DNA of 64,000 nt. It comes from JAEUMD01 sp044222395. Its GTDB lineage: Bacteria; Pseudomonadota; Alphaproteobacteria; Rhizobiales; Hyphomicrobiaceae. This document shows, piece by piece, positions 8,298-15,308 of this stretch (its first letter is position 1; the number at the start of each line of letters is the position of its first letter). Both the position numbers and the translations under genes were made by a program. The notes under the pieces are model-generated. The model was not told the origin of the DNA and ran no database searches. It saw only the letters and a program-made list of their open reading frames with translations. The stretch covers positions 62,001-126,000 of the forward strand of contig JBGANK010000004.1 in NCBI GenBank assembly GCA_044222395.1, given 5' to 3'.

Positions 8298-9689
8298 ATG
8301 CACAAGATTGTGAGGCTTCGTCGCGGGATGGGCGGCAGTTTTGCCAAGTTCGGACTGGTGCCGGTCGCTATTCTGGCTGCGAGTCAGTTCGTGTACTCGC
8401 CGGGGCAAGCACAAGGTGCGGAATGGTGGGAGCAGATTCCTGGCTTCGGAGCTCCTTCCTATTCGGAGCGCCGCCAACAGCGTGCGCAGGAGCGAGAGCG
8501 CAAGCAGGAGAAGGCGGAGAGCGCCGATGACCTTCGCACGAGCGCCAGTCCGTGGCTCAGCGACGATACTTTGCAGGGGCTCGACCGGGCCATCGAAACC
8601 TATCAGTTGATCGTGCAGCGGGGCGGGTGGCGCCCCATCCCGGCTGGGCGCACGATCCGTCCAGGCGACGATGATGAGCGGCTGCCGGCCATCAAAGCGC
8701 GATTGCGTGCTTCGGGTGAGCTGGGTACGTCGAACGAGTATTTCGAGTCGCTGTCACTTGATGAGCGTGTCGAACGCGCGGTTCGCCTTTATCAAAGCCG
8801 CAACGGTCTGCGCGTGACAGGACGCGTCGACAAGGCGACGGTTACAGCCTTCAACGTGCCGGCGGGCGAGCGGCTCAATCAGTTGCGGCTCAATCGCCAG
8901 CGGATCACGAATCTGATGCATTCGCGGGTCGAGGACCGCTACGTGCTGGTCAACGTGCCGGCGTTCGAAATGGAGGCGGTCGAGCGCTGGGAAGTGCGGC
9001 AGCGCCATCGCGTCATCGTTGGCCGCGAAGGGCGCGAGACGCCCGAGCTCAAGGGTACGATCAAGGGGCTCAACTTCTTCCCCTACTGGCGCGTGCCGAC
9101 CAGTGTCGCCACGCTCGATCTCATTCCTCGCCTGCAGAAGGAGCCGGAGTACCTCAACCAGGAAGGAATCCGGATCTACGACGGCAGCTACGACGGGCCG
9201 GAGATCGCGCAGTCGCATATCAACTGGGCGAGCGTCGATTCCACCCGCATCCGGTTCAAGCAGGATCCCGGCGAGCGCAACGCATTGGGGCTCGTACGCC
9301 TCGACATGTCCAACGAACACGGCGTCTATATGCATGATACGCCAATGAAGAACCTGTTCACGCAGCGCGGCCGGGCGTTCAGTGCGGGCTGCGTGCGCGT
9401 TGAGGGCGTGTTCGAGCTCGCGGAATGGATCTTGCGGTTTGAACCGGGCTGGGAAGACAAGGCCAGGGTGCGCTCCGTGCTCGATTCCGGCCAGCCGCTC
9501 GATGTGCAACTGTCACGCCCGATGCCGGTCATCTTCGCCTACATCACAGCATGGGCCGAGCCCAACGGCGAAGTGCAGTTCCGGCCGGATTTGTACAACC
9601 GCGACGGTTCGGGCCCCGTTGCCGGCCGCGCAGGCGGGGAGAACGACCCGGATGCGCCGCCGCCACCTTCAGGCGGCATCACTCCCTGA
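8298..9689 (+). CDS. L,D-transpeptidase with peptidoglycan-binding domain (YcbB-like)
   Basis: Exported enzyme that makes 3-3 cross-links in peptidoglycan or attaches proteins to it. A basic N-terminus and hydrophobic stretch (residues about 15-36, FAKFGLVPVAILAASQFVY) form a signal peptide or anchor. A Gln/Arg/Glu-rich segment follows, then a peptidoglycan-binding fold (SLDERVERAVRLYQSRNGL) and the YkuD catalytic domain. The active-site motif is HDTPMKN...FSAGCVRV with the nucleophile at Cys365. The C-terminus is Pro-rich. GGAGAAGG five bases before this ATG supports the start over an upstream GTG. It is monocistronic. Confidence 0.9.
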   Translation: MHKIVRLRRGMGGSFAKFGLVPVAILAASQFVYSPGQAQGAEWWEQIPGFGAPSYSERRQQRAQERERKQEKAESADDLRTSASPWLSDDTLQGLDRAIETYQLIVQRGGWRPIPAGRTIRPGDDDERLPAIKARLRASGELGTSNEYFESLSLDERVERAVRLYQSRNGLRVTGRVDKATVTAFNVPAGERLNQLRLNRQRITNLMHSRVEDRYVLVNVPAFEMEAVERWEVRQRHRVIVGREGRETPELKGTIKGLNFFPYWRVPTSVATLDLIPRLQKEPEYLNQEGIRIYDGSYDGPEIAQSHINWASVDSTRIRFKQDPGERNALGLVRLDMSNEHGVYMHDTPMKNLFTQRGRAFSAGCVRVEGVFELAEWILRFEPGWEDKARVRSVLDSGQPLDVQLSRPMPVIFAYITAWAEPNGEVQFRPDLYNRDGSGPVAGRAGGENDPDAPPPPSGGITP

Positions 9690-10070
9690 CTTCGCGGCTG
9701 GTCTCGTCCTGGCAAAGTTGCCGGAGCAAGTCGCGCGACCGCCTCGCAGCGATGGTGCGGCGCACAGCTGTCTGCAGCCTATGTGATCGTGGTCATCGAC
9801 ACGCGACGTTTTTGCGCGTCAACATTGCTGCAGGATGCAGGCGGCACTGGTGATCTGATCTAACTCTGTATGCGATTGAGGCGACGTTCACTGTGCCAGT
9901 TTGTCGTTATCCAGATTTTGGTGGCGGCATACTATATTGGTAGATGAGTGCCGGAAGACGGCAAAAATGGCGTTGTGACAGCGTTCGTGTCGACGGATTG
10001 GGGCCCGTTGTTTCCGTGAATGCGTACGGGTTGTCATGGGGAGCGCCGCTTAAGGACCTGGGAGGTTCTG
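9690..10070. other. Intergenic region upstream of the Met-rich membrane protein gene
   Basis: No gene is supported in these 381 bases. A weak hairpin (ACGCG...CGCGT around a T-run) sits about 120 bases after the transpeptidase stop. I found no good sigma-54 promoter here. Confidence 0.4.
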
Positions 10071-10601
10071 ATGAGCAGCTCGCATCAAACGGGCGCGCAA
10101 GTGCCGCAACTGAGGTTGGCCGTTCCGACGCAGAACGAGCCGATCGAGCGGCTGGCAGTTGCTTTCGAAAGGAGCGCCAAGCGCTGGGAGATGGTCGCCT
10201 ATCCGGCGATGATCCTGTTCACGCTGATTGCCGTGTTCGGATTCTACAAGATCTACTCGGTCTCGGAGAACATGCGGATCATGGCGGAGCGCCTGCAGCC
10301 GCAGATGGGCGAGCACATGGATAAGCTCACCAACTCCATGGAATCGCTGACTGCCAACATCGCGCAGATGTCGCGCAACATCGACATGATGCAGCAGCGC
10401 ATCGTCAACATGTCGAACGACACCAAGGCGATTTCGCAGCAGATGTCGGCGATGGCGACGATGGACAAGAACATCGCGCAGATGAATCAGTCGGTGCTGG
10501 CGATGACCGCGCATACCGACATGATGCGCTGGAACATGGCGACCATGAACCGTTCGATCTCGCGGCCGATGAACTTCATGAACAATTTCATGCCGTGGTG
10601 A
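10071..10601 (+). CDS. Met-rich coiled-coil membrane protein of unknown function
   Basis: A 176-residue protein with one strong membrane segment (about residues 43-62, VAYPAMILFTLIAVFGFYKI), preceded by a short cytosolic segment and followed by a long helical domain. That domain repeats M-x-x-M-N/S-type heptads (MAERLQPQMGEHMDKLTNSM, MSRNIDMMQQRIVNM), giving a coiled coil with over 20 methionines. It ends in the unusual motif PMNFMNNFMPW. GGGAGG ten bases upstream supports the start. I recall similar Met-rich proteins in sulfur-oxidising proteobacteria but cannot name a family. Metal (copper) binding is possible but unproven. Confidence 0.75.
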   Translation: MSSSHQTGAQVPQLRLAVPTQNEPIERLAVAFERSAKRWEMVAYPAMILFTLIAVFGFYKIYSVSENMRIMAERLQPQMGEHMDKLTNSMESLTANIAQMSRNIDMMQQRIVNMSNDTKAISQQMSAMATMDKNIAQMNQSVLAMTAHTDMMRWNMATMNRSISRPMNFMNNFMPW

Positions 10602-10958
10602 ATGCCGGGTTAGTTCGTTTGCCGGATTGATGCGCAAGCAACTCGACGGCGGATGCATCTCCTCGCGCGTGATGCAGTTCGCGTCACCAATTCGGTGTTG
10701 CATAATCACAAGCGATGTGCGGCAATCTGACACCACTCAAGGTCAGCAAAATCGCGCTTTGCGGCTGTCGGCACAGATCAGCACAAGACAACCCGCCGCA
10801 CCCTGCAACCTTGACGTCGCCACACCGGCAAGAGCAAGCTTTGATTGCGCTGCAATATTCGTGTTGCACGCGCCAATAAGCGACGCCTGATGCAACGGTC
10901 CGTAGAGACCGGCCAGCGTCCGAAAAGAACATCGAGCAACAAGACTGGAGATGATGAT
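10602..10958. other. Intergenic region upstream of a 40-residue Cys-rich membrane peptide gene
   Basis: No conserved gene is visible in these 357 bases. GTTGCA-type words recur (for example near 10693 and 10862), but no clear promoter could be assigned. Confidence 0.4.
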
Positions 10959-11081
10959 ATGAGCAAGAATCCTTGCTGCCTTGGTTGTGACGGCTGTCTC
11001 AATCTGCTGATCGAGACGCTCATCTTCGTGGGCGTGTTCTTTGCAGCGATCGCGGCGACCGTGCTGCCGCTGATCATCTAG
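10959..11081 (+). CDS. Small Cys-rich single-pass membrane protein (40 aa)
   Basis: The N-terminus has three cysteines and a lone fourth in the pattern CCLGCDGC within the first 13 residues. One membrane helix follows (LIFVGVFFAAIAATVLPLII) and runs to the C-terminus. GGAG eight bases before the ATG supports translation. The composition (Cys cluster plus tail helix) is that of a real micro-membrane protein rather than random sequence. The function is unknown; metal or sulfur binding by the CC-x2-C-x2-C cluster is only a suggestion. Confidence 0.55.
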   Translation: MSKNPCCLGCDGCLNLLIETLIFVGVFFAAIAATVLPLII

Positions 11082-11272
11082 GCGAATGATGGACCTCAGA
11101 TCCGGTCCCAAGTTGTGGTCCGGAACTTCTTAACCTCACAACATCGAGCTTGAGCAGGCTGAGGTCAGATCACTCCACAACGTGGCGTCTGTCACAATCA
11201 CGTCGTCACCCACTGCAGACTTCCGACGGCCGCGTAGCGCGAAATGTGCTGTGCGGCCGTCTTTATGTTTGG

Positions 11273-11378
11273 GCTAGAGCAGGTTCACTTCAGATGGAAT
11301 CGCGAGCGCGCTCTCGGCTCTTATTTCGAGCATGTTTTTCACGGCTCGACCGCGCGCACTTCAGCTAGACATGCTCTA
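11273..11378 (+). repeat. Dispersed palindromic repeat, copy A
   Basis: This ~105-base element has close relatives at 28511-28620 (inverted) and 42977-43077. Shared landmarks in order are GCTAGAGC, GTTC(A/G)CTTCA(A/G)AT, GAATCGCGA(A/G)CGCG, GAGCATGTTTTTCACGG and CACTTCAGC, ending in CATGCT. It contains internal inverted repeats. Its right end overlaps the stop codon of the minus-strand gene that follows. Confidence 0.85.
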
Positions 11379-12671
11379 ATTCGCCGACTGGCGGAGCACC
11401 GGACAGGGAACCTTGATCTGCTCCTGAAGGGTCTTGGCCTTGTTGGCGTCCAGATAGCGCATCACGTCGATCAGACAGGCAGCGGGGCCCGCCTGGCCGT
11501 TGCGGAGGAGGCGCTGCGCCGTCTCGTAGTACTGAGCGGCGGCTTCTCCCGTGTTGCCTTGCTGGAAATAGATGTTGCCCAGCTCGCCGGTCAACTCGGG
11601 TACTTCGGGAAACCGTTTGGCAAGATCGAGGTAGATTGTGACTGCCTCTGGCTTGCCCTTGGCGAAGGCCTCGCGAGCGGCGGCCCAATCCTTGAACATG
11701 GTGGCGCGATCATCGCTCGAAGTTGGAATGCCGCCGCTGGTCGATTTGGATTCATCCTTGGTGGCGGGGGTGGCGGGCTCGGCCTTCTTGGTGTCAGTGG
11801 CGAGCGCGGCGGTTGCCGTCGAAGCCGGCGCCGTGGCGGTTGCCTGTGTATTGGGTGCCGCTGCTGTGGCGGTGGGTGCCGTGGTGGCGGGTGCTGTCGC
11901 GGCTGGTGCCGTGGTGGCTGGTGCTGTGGTGGTGGGTGCTGGCTGCGTCGGCGACGGTGCCGCGGCCAATCGCTCCACGGGTGCGCCTACCGGCTCTTGC
12001 GGCTTGGCAGGTTGAGGTGCCTGGGCGATGGGCGGCGCTGCGGAAAGGGCGACGTCCCTGGCGCCGGGTACGGCGGCCGGCTGCGGGGCTTGTTCGGCTG
12101 TGGGCTTCGAAGCAGGTGCTGGTGTGCTTGATGAGGGAGCACGCGACGGAGCTTCTGTTGCTGCGATGGTGGTGTGTGGTGCGCTGTGAGCGGCGCTGTC
12201 TGCCGCTGTTGGCGGTGCTGTGACGGGGGGGGCGCCAACGGCGGGCTTGTCAGCCGTGTTGGACTTGGAGGGCGATGACGTCTCCTGTACCGTCGTGGTG
12301 GCACCTGTGGATGTGGTTGCAGATGTTTGCGCGACGGAAGGAGCTGCCTTGGAGGCGACTGCCGTTGCAGGCGGGGTGCTCATGAACTGGCCGAGCATGT
12401 CGTTGGAACAGACGGTGTTGCCGACATCGCGCATGATCGGGCCTTGATAGAGGTAGCCGAGGACGCCGCCGACAACGACACCGGCGAACAGCAAGTGGCT
12501 GAAAACCGAGCGGAAGAAACGCGAGACGGGGCCGCGCTCGGGCCGGCCGCTATTGACGACCCTCGCGGTGCTCGGCATCGCCGTCGGGCGTGGCGTCGCC
12601 TCAGAGGCTGGCGGTGCGGTCACTGTGCTGCTGCTGGAGGTCGTGGGCGTTGTGTCGTCGATTGTCGTCAT
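11376..12671 (-). CDS. Single-pass membrane protein with Ala/Pro/Thr linker and C-terminal TPR-like domain
   Basis: The 431-residue protein starts with a Thr/Ser-rich cytosolic segment and has one membrane helix (about residues 57-75, VFSHLLFAGVVVGGVLGYLY). A ~240-residue Ala/Thr/Pro low-complexity linker follows, then a compact helical C-terminus (about residues 325-431) containing a TPR-like repeat around ELGNIYFQQGNTGEAAAQYYE. The cysteine pair is in the tail (ACLID, VPCPV). This suggests a periplasmic scaffold tethered to the inner membrane. The start chosen is MTTIDD; an upstream in-frame ATG would add a basic leader. Its amber stop lies in repeat copy A. Confidence 0.7.
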   Translation of the reverse strand: MTTIDDTTPTTSSSSTVTAPPASEATPRPTAMPSTARVVNSGRPERGPVSRFFRSVFSHLLFAGVVVGGVLGYLYQGPIMRDVGNTVCSNDMLGQFMSTPPATAVASKAAPSVAQTSATTSTGATTTVQETSSPSKSNTADKPAVGAPPVTAPPTAADSAAHSAPHTTIAATEAPSRAPSSSTPAPASKPTAEQAPQPAAVPGARDVALSAAPPIAQAPQPAKPQEPVGAPVERLAAAPSPTQPAPTTTAPATTAPAATAPATTAPTATAAAPNTQATATAPASTATAALATDTKKAEPATPATKDESKSTSGGIPTSSDDRATMFKDWAAAREAFAKGKPEAVTIYLDLAKRFPEVPELTGELGNIYFQQGNTGEAAAQYYETAQRLLRNGQAGPAACLIDVMRYLDANKAKTLQEQIKVPCPVLRQSAN

Positions 12672-13064
12672 TTCGCTATCACCGCCCGGCGGTGTCTCCT
12701 TCGTTTGTCGTCTAGGTATGGGGAGGCGCGTGGCTCTTTTCGCCGGCAAGGTCCACGTCACCAGCACCGGTGCACGTTTGCTGTTGCTGCCCTCTTCTCA
12801 TGCAGAACATGTGCCTGCGGCCGTCGATCGGAAGCGCCGATGTGGCCGGTGTGTTCGAGGAGTCAGGCAGGCTCAACATCACCATGTGGCCGGTCTCCCT
12901 CAATGTCTCGATGCAATGGGTTCATCGGGCGCTGATCGCGTGCCGGGGTAGCAGACAACGCGTTTGATCCCGAAACGATGATCGGGGCGCCCGCCGAAGC
13001 GGGCGCCGAACCCAACCGGCGGCGAGACCGGCAGCACCTCCCAGCCTCGCCGCTGTCGGCCAGA
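12672..13064. other. Intergenic region between the TPR-like and first sulfur-globule-like genes
   Basis: No gene is supported on either strand in these 393 bases. It holds the promoter region of the TPR-like gene and the strong hairpin at the end of the sulfur-globule-like gene. Confidence 0.4.
12986..13007 (-). terminator. Strong hairpin after the last sulfur-globule-like gene
   Basis: A perfect nine-base stem, GGCGCCCGC/GCGGGCGCC, with a TTCG tetraloop on the transcribed minus strand lies about 58 bases after the stop. No U-run follows, so it may stabilise the mRNA 3' end or act with Rho rather than be a classical terminator. Confidence 0.45.
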
Positions 13065-13472
13065 TCAGTTGGTCTTAGCTGCAGGTGCTGCAGGTGCTGC
13101 AGGTGCTGCCGGCGGCGGCGCATAGCCGTAGCCCGGATAGCCCCAGCCCGGGCCGCCGTAGTAGCCCGGATAGCCGTAGCCGTAGCCCGGATAGCCACCC
13201 CAGTAACCGGGGTATCCACCCCACGGGCCGCCACCGTAGTAACCCTGGTTACCGTAGCCGCGGCCGCGACCGGTCATGTTGCCACCGAAGTTCAGACCAA
13301 AGTTGCCGGAACCCCAGCCATCACCCCAACCGTCACCCCAGCCATCATTGTTCCAGGGTCCGCCACCCCAGGGGCCCCAACCGCCCCAAGCGTTGGCATC
13401 GGTTGCCGTGAGAGACGCGGCCGAAATACCGACCAGTCCCGCTACGGCGAGGGTCTTGAGCATCTTTTGCAT
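13065..13472 (-). CDS. Sulfur globule protein-like exported Gly/Tyr/Trp-rich protein (135 aa)
   Basis: A signal peptide (MQKMLKTLAVAGLVGISAAS, cleavage likely after DANA) precedes a mature protein almost wholly of Gly, Tyr, Trp, Pro and Asn. Its order matches sulfur globule proteins of purple sulfur bacteria: a GGWGPWGGGPW start, WGDGWGDGWGSGNF, an NFGGNMTGRGRGYG box, then YPGYGYGYPGYYGG repeats and a Pro/Ala tail. Such proteins coat periplasmic sulfur globules. The match is by composition and motif order, so an alternative is a general structural envelope protein. It is a paralogue of the next gene upstream on this strand. Confidence 0.7.
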   Translation of the reverse strand: MQKMLKTLAVAGLVGISAASLTATDANAWGGWGPWGGGPWNNDGWGDGWGDGWGSGNFGLNFGGNMTGRGRGYGNQGYYGGGPWGGYPGYWGGYPGYGYGYPGYYGGPGWGYPGYGYAPPPAAPAAPAAPAAKTN

Positions 13473-13649
13473 TGCTCTACTCCTTTACGCGGTCTCCCCT
13501 CCACACGTGGTTTGGATTGCACGGCATGCCGACGATGGGAGGGATCTCGTCGCCTTGCCGTTTCGGTCTTCGCCCTGCGCACGACAATGAAGCTACGGGG
13601 AGGGTCTCTTCATCGCGCCACAGGGCTTCGACCGGACTCGCCGCCGGAA

Positions 13650-13670
13650 CCGCTGCCGTCAGGGCAGCGG
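13650..13670 (-). promoter_or_regulatory. Intercistronic hairpin between the two sulfur-globule-like genes
   Basis: CCGCTGCC and GGCAGCGG form a perfect eight-base stem with a five-base loop, 18 bases after the stop of the upstream paralogue. No U-run follows. It could stabilise the upstream message or partly terminate, giving unequal expression of the two paralogues. Confidence 0.45.
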
Positions 13671-13687
13671 AGCCAGCGATCAAGATC

Positions 13688-14359
13688 TCAGTTCTGCTTC
13701 GCGGGCGCGCTTGGTGCGGCTGGCGGAGGAGCTCCGTAGCCATAAGGCGCGCCGTAGTAGCCCGGATAGCTGCCAGCGGAGCCGTACGTGTTGGCGCTCA
13801 TGCCACCGCCGAATGAGGCGCCACCCGAAACGTTGCCACCGCCGTAGCCGTCGTTCCAGCCGTAGCCACCCGAACCCGGGTAATAGCCGGGGCCTGGCGG
13901 AGGTGCGGGCATTGGCGGGGCTGCATTTGCGCTTGCAGCCGGCGCAGCAGGAGCTGCGGCCTGCGGAGCTGCAGGTGCGGCAGGTGCTGGTGGTGCGGCG
14001 GGCGCATCATAGCCCGGAGGCGGTGGCGGCGGTGCGTAGCCACCGTAAGGCGCACCGTAGTAGCCAGAATCACCCCAGCCGGGGCCGCCATATGCACCCG
14101 GATATCCATAGCCGTATCCAGGATAGCCGTAGCCGTAGCCCGGTGCACCGTAGCCGCGGCCGGATGCTCTCGAATTGCCCGAGAAGTTCATGCCGAAATT
14201 GCCGGAACCCGAGCCGTCACCCCAGCCATCACCCCAGCCGTTGCCAGAGTCATTGCCGAACGGGCCCCAGCCCCACGCCTTGGCCGAATTGATCGGCACG
14301 CTAGAGGCGCCGGCTGCAAGCACCGCAGCGAGCGCCACGGTCTTCACCAAATACTTCAT
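13688..14359 (-). CDS. Sulfur globule protein-like exported Gly/Tyr/Pro-rich protein (223 aa)
   Basis: This is the longer paralogue of the preceding protein. A signal peptide (MKYLVKTVALAAVLAAGASS) is followed by AWGWGPFGN, GWGDGWGDGSGSGNFGMNFS, GNSRASGRGYG, then tandem YGYGYPG repeats, two Pro/Ala-rich blocks and a second Gly/Tyr-rich region ending in a Pro/Ala tail. The block order NF-x-MNFSGN-x-GRGYG is the best match to sulfur globule proteins of the CV1/CV2 type. AGGAGAAGTAAG before the ATG supports the start. It probably belongs to the same transcript as the RND genes, although a 106-base spacer lies upstream. Confidence 0.72.
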   Translation of the reverse strand: MKYLVKTVALAAVLAAGASSVPINSAKAWGWGPFGNDSGNGWGDGWGDGSGSGNFGMNFSGNSRASGRGYGAPGYGYGYPGYGYGYPGAYGGPGWGDSGYYGAPYGGYAPPPPPPGYDAPAAPPAPAAPAAPQAAAPAAPAASANAAPPMPAPPPGPGYYPGSGGYGWNDGYGGGNVSGGASFGGGMSANTYGSAGSYPGYYGAPYGYGAPPPAAPSAPAKQN

Positions 14360-14465
14360 CCCTTACTTCTCCTGTCATTGCGACCCTCCTGTTTCAGTCC
14401 TCGTTTAAAGAGTTCCGGAGAGGAAGGTCGTCGACCCCGGAGTTTTCGCGGCGTGCTCTCCTTCG

Positions 14466-15290
14466 CTAGTAGGGCAAACCGAGATAGGGTGATGCGCCAA
14501 GCGGCGCGGGATAACCTGGTGCAAGGCCGCCGCCCAATCCGCCGAGGCCGGGTGTCAGCGTGGTCGGACCGATGAAGCCCGGATGTAGGAGTTGCGAGCC
14601 AAGATCGGGTGACAGCGCATATGCCTGCGGTGCAAGTCCTGGTGCGGCAGGCGCGGTAGGTGTCGCGGCCTTCTGGGGCGGTGCAGGCTTCTGGGTCGGA
14701 TCGGAACCGAGCGGCGGATAATTGCCGAATACCTGCGGCTGGTACGTCTGCTGCACCGGCGGATACAGTGGCGCCTGCTGATACGCCTGCGGCACTTGCT
14801 GATACTGCGGCACCGTTTGGTATTGGAACTGATGTTGCGGGTAGGTCGGCTGCTGATAGGCCGGCTGCTGGTAGATCGGCTGCGCCTGGTAGGTGGCGAT
14901 GCCGCCGTCGGACGTTGTGCCGACAGAAGGTACGGCTGCCACCGAAGGATAGGTTGCGATCGCTCCCGTCGTCGGCGTGCCAGCGGGAAGCCCGGCCTCC
15001 GCGTTGGGATATACCGGGACCGGGTAAGACGGGGCGAGCTGCTGCTGGGGAACGACCGCGGGGGCTTGTGGTGGCTGGACGGTGTAGCCGGCGCCGAGTC
15101 CATACGGCGGTTGCGGTACGGGCTGGTAGGCTGGAGCTTGGAGTGCCGGCTGCTGATAGGGATTGATTTGCTGTGCCGGCGCTGATGGCTGAGGCGGCAC
15201 ATACCAAGGGTTCGTCTGCGCGCACAGTCCCGACATCGGTGTCACCACCAATGCCCCAAGGACTGCTGCTCGCGACGCGTGCCGTCTCAT
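14466..15290 (-). CDS. Exported Pro/Gln/Tyr-rich protein of unknown function
   Basis: A 274-residue protein with a basic start and signal peptide (cleavage probably after GLCAQ). The mature chain is dominated by Pro, Gln, Tyr and Ala, with irregular YQQPxYQQPxY repeats (about residues 130-190), and ends in a Gly/Leu/Pro-rich segment (LGGLGGGLAPGYPAPLG). The phrase NYPPLGSDPTQK resembles GYPPLGFDPGG in the neighbouring Pro-rich protein, suggesting the two are related or share a partner. No catalytic motif is visible. It lies 18 bases after its upstream neighbour, so the two are likely cotranscribed. Confidence 0.7.
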   Translation of the reverse strand: MRRHASRAAVLGALVVTPMSGLCAQTNPWYVPPQPSAPAQQINPYQQPALQAPAYQPVPQPPYGLGAGYTVQPPQAPAVVPQQQLAPSYPVPVYPNAEAGLPAGTPTTGAIATYPSVAAVPSVGTTSDGGIATYQAQPIYQQPAYQQPTYPQHQFQYQTVPQYQQVPQAYQQAPLYPPVQQTYQPQVFGNYPPLGSDPTQKPAPPQKAATPTAPAAPGLAPQAYALSPDLGSQLLHPGFIGPTTLTPGLGGLGGGLAPGYPAPLGASPYLGLPY

Positions 15291-15308
15291 CGGGTGCCTT
15301 TCTCCATC

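Noticed and set aside
11244..12131. Gly/Cys-rich plus-strand frame opposite the TPR-like gene
   Set aside because: The Gly/Cys runs are just the reverse of Ala/Pro/Thr codons in the real gene.
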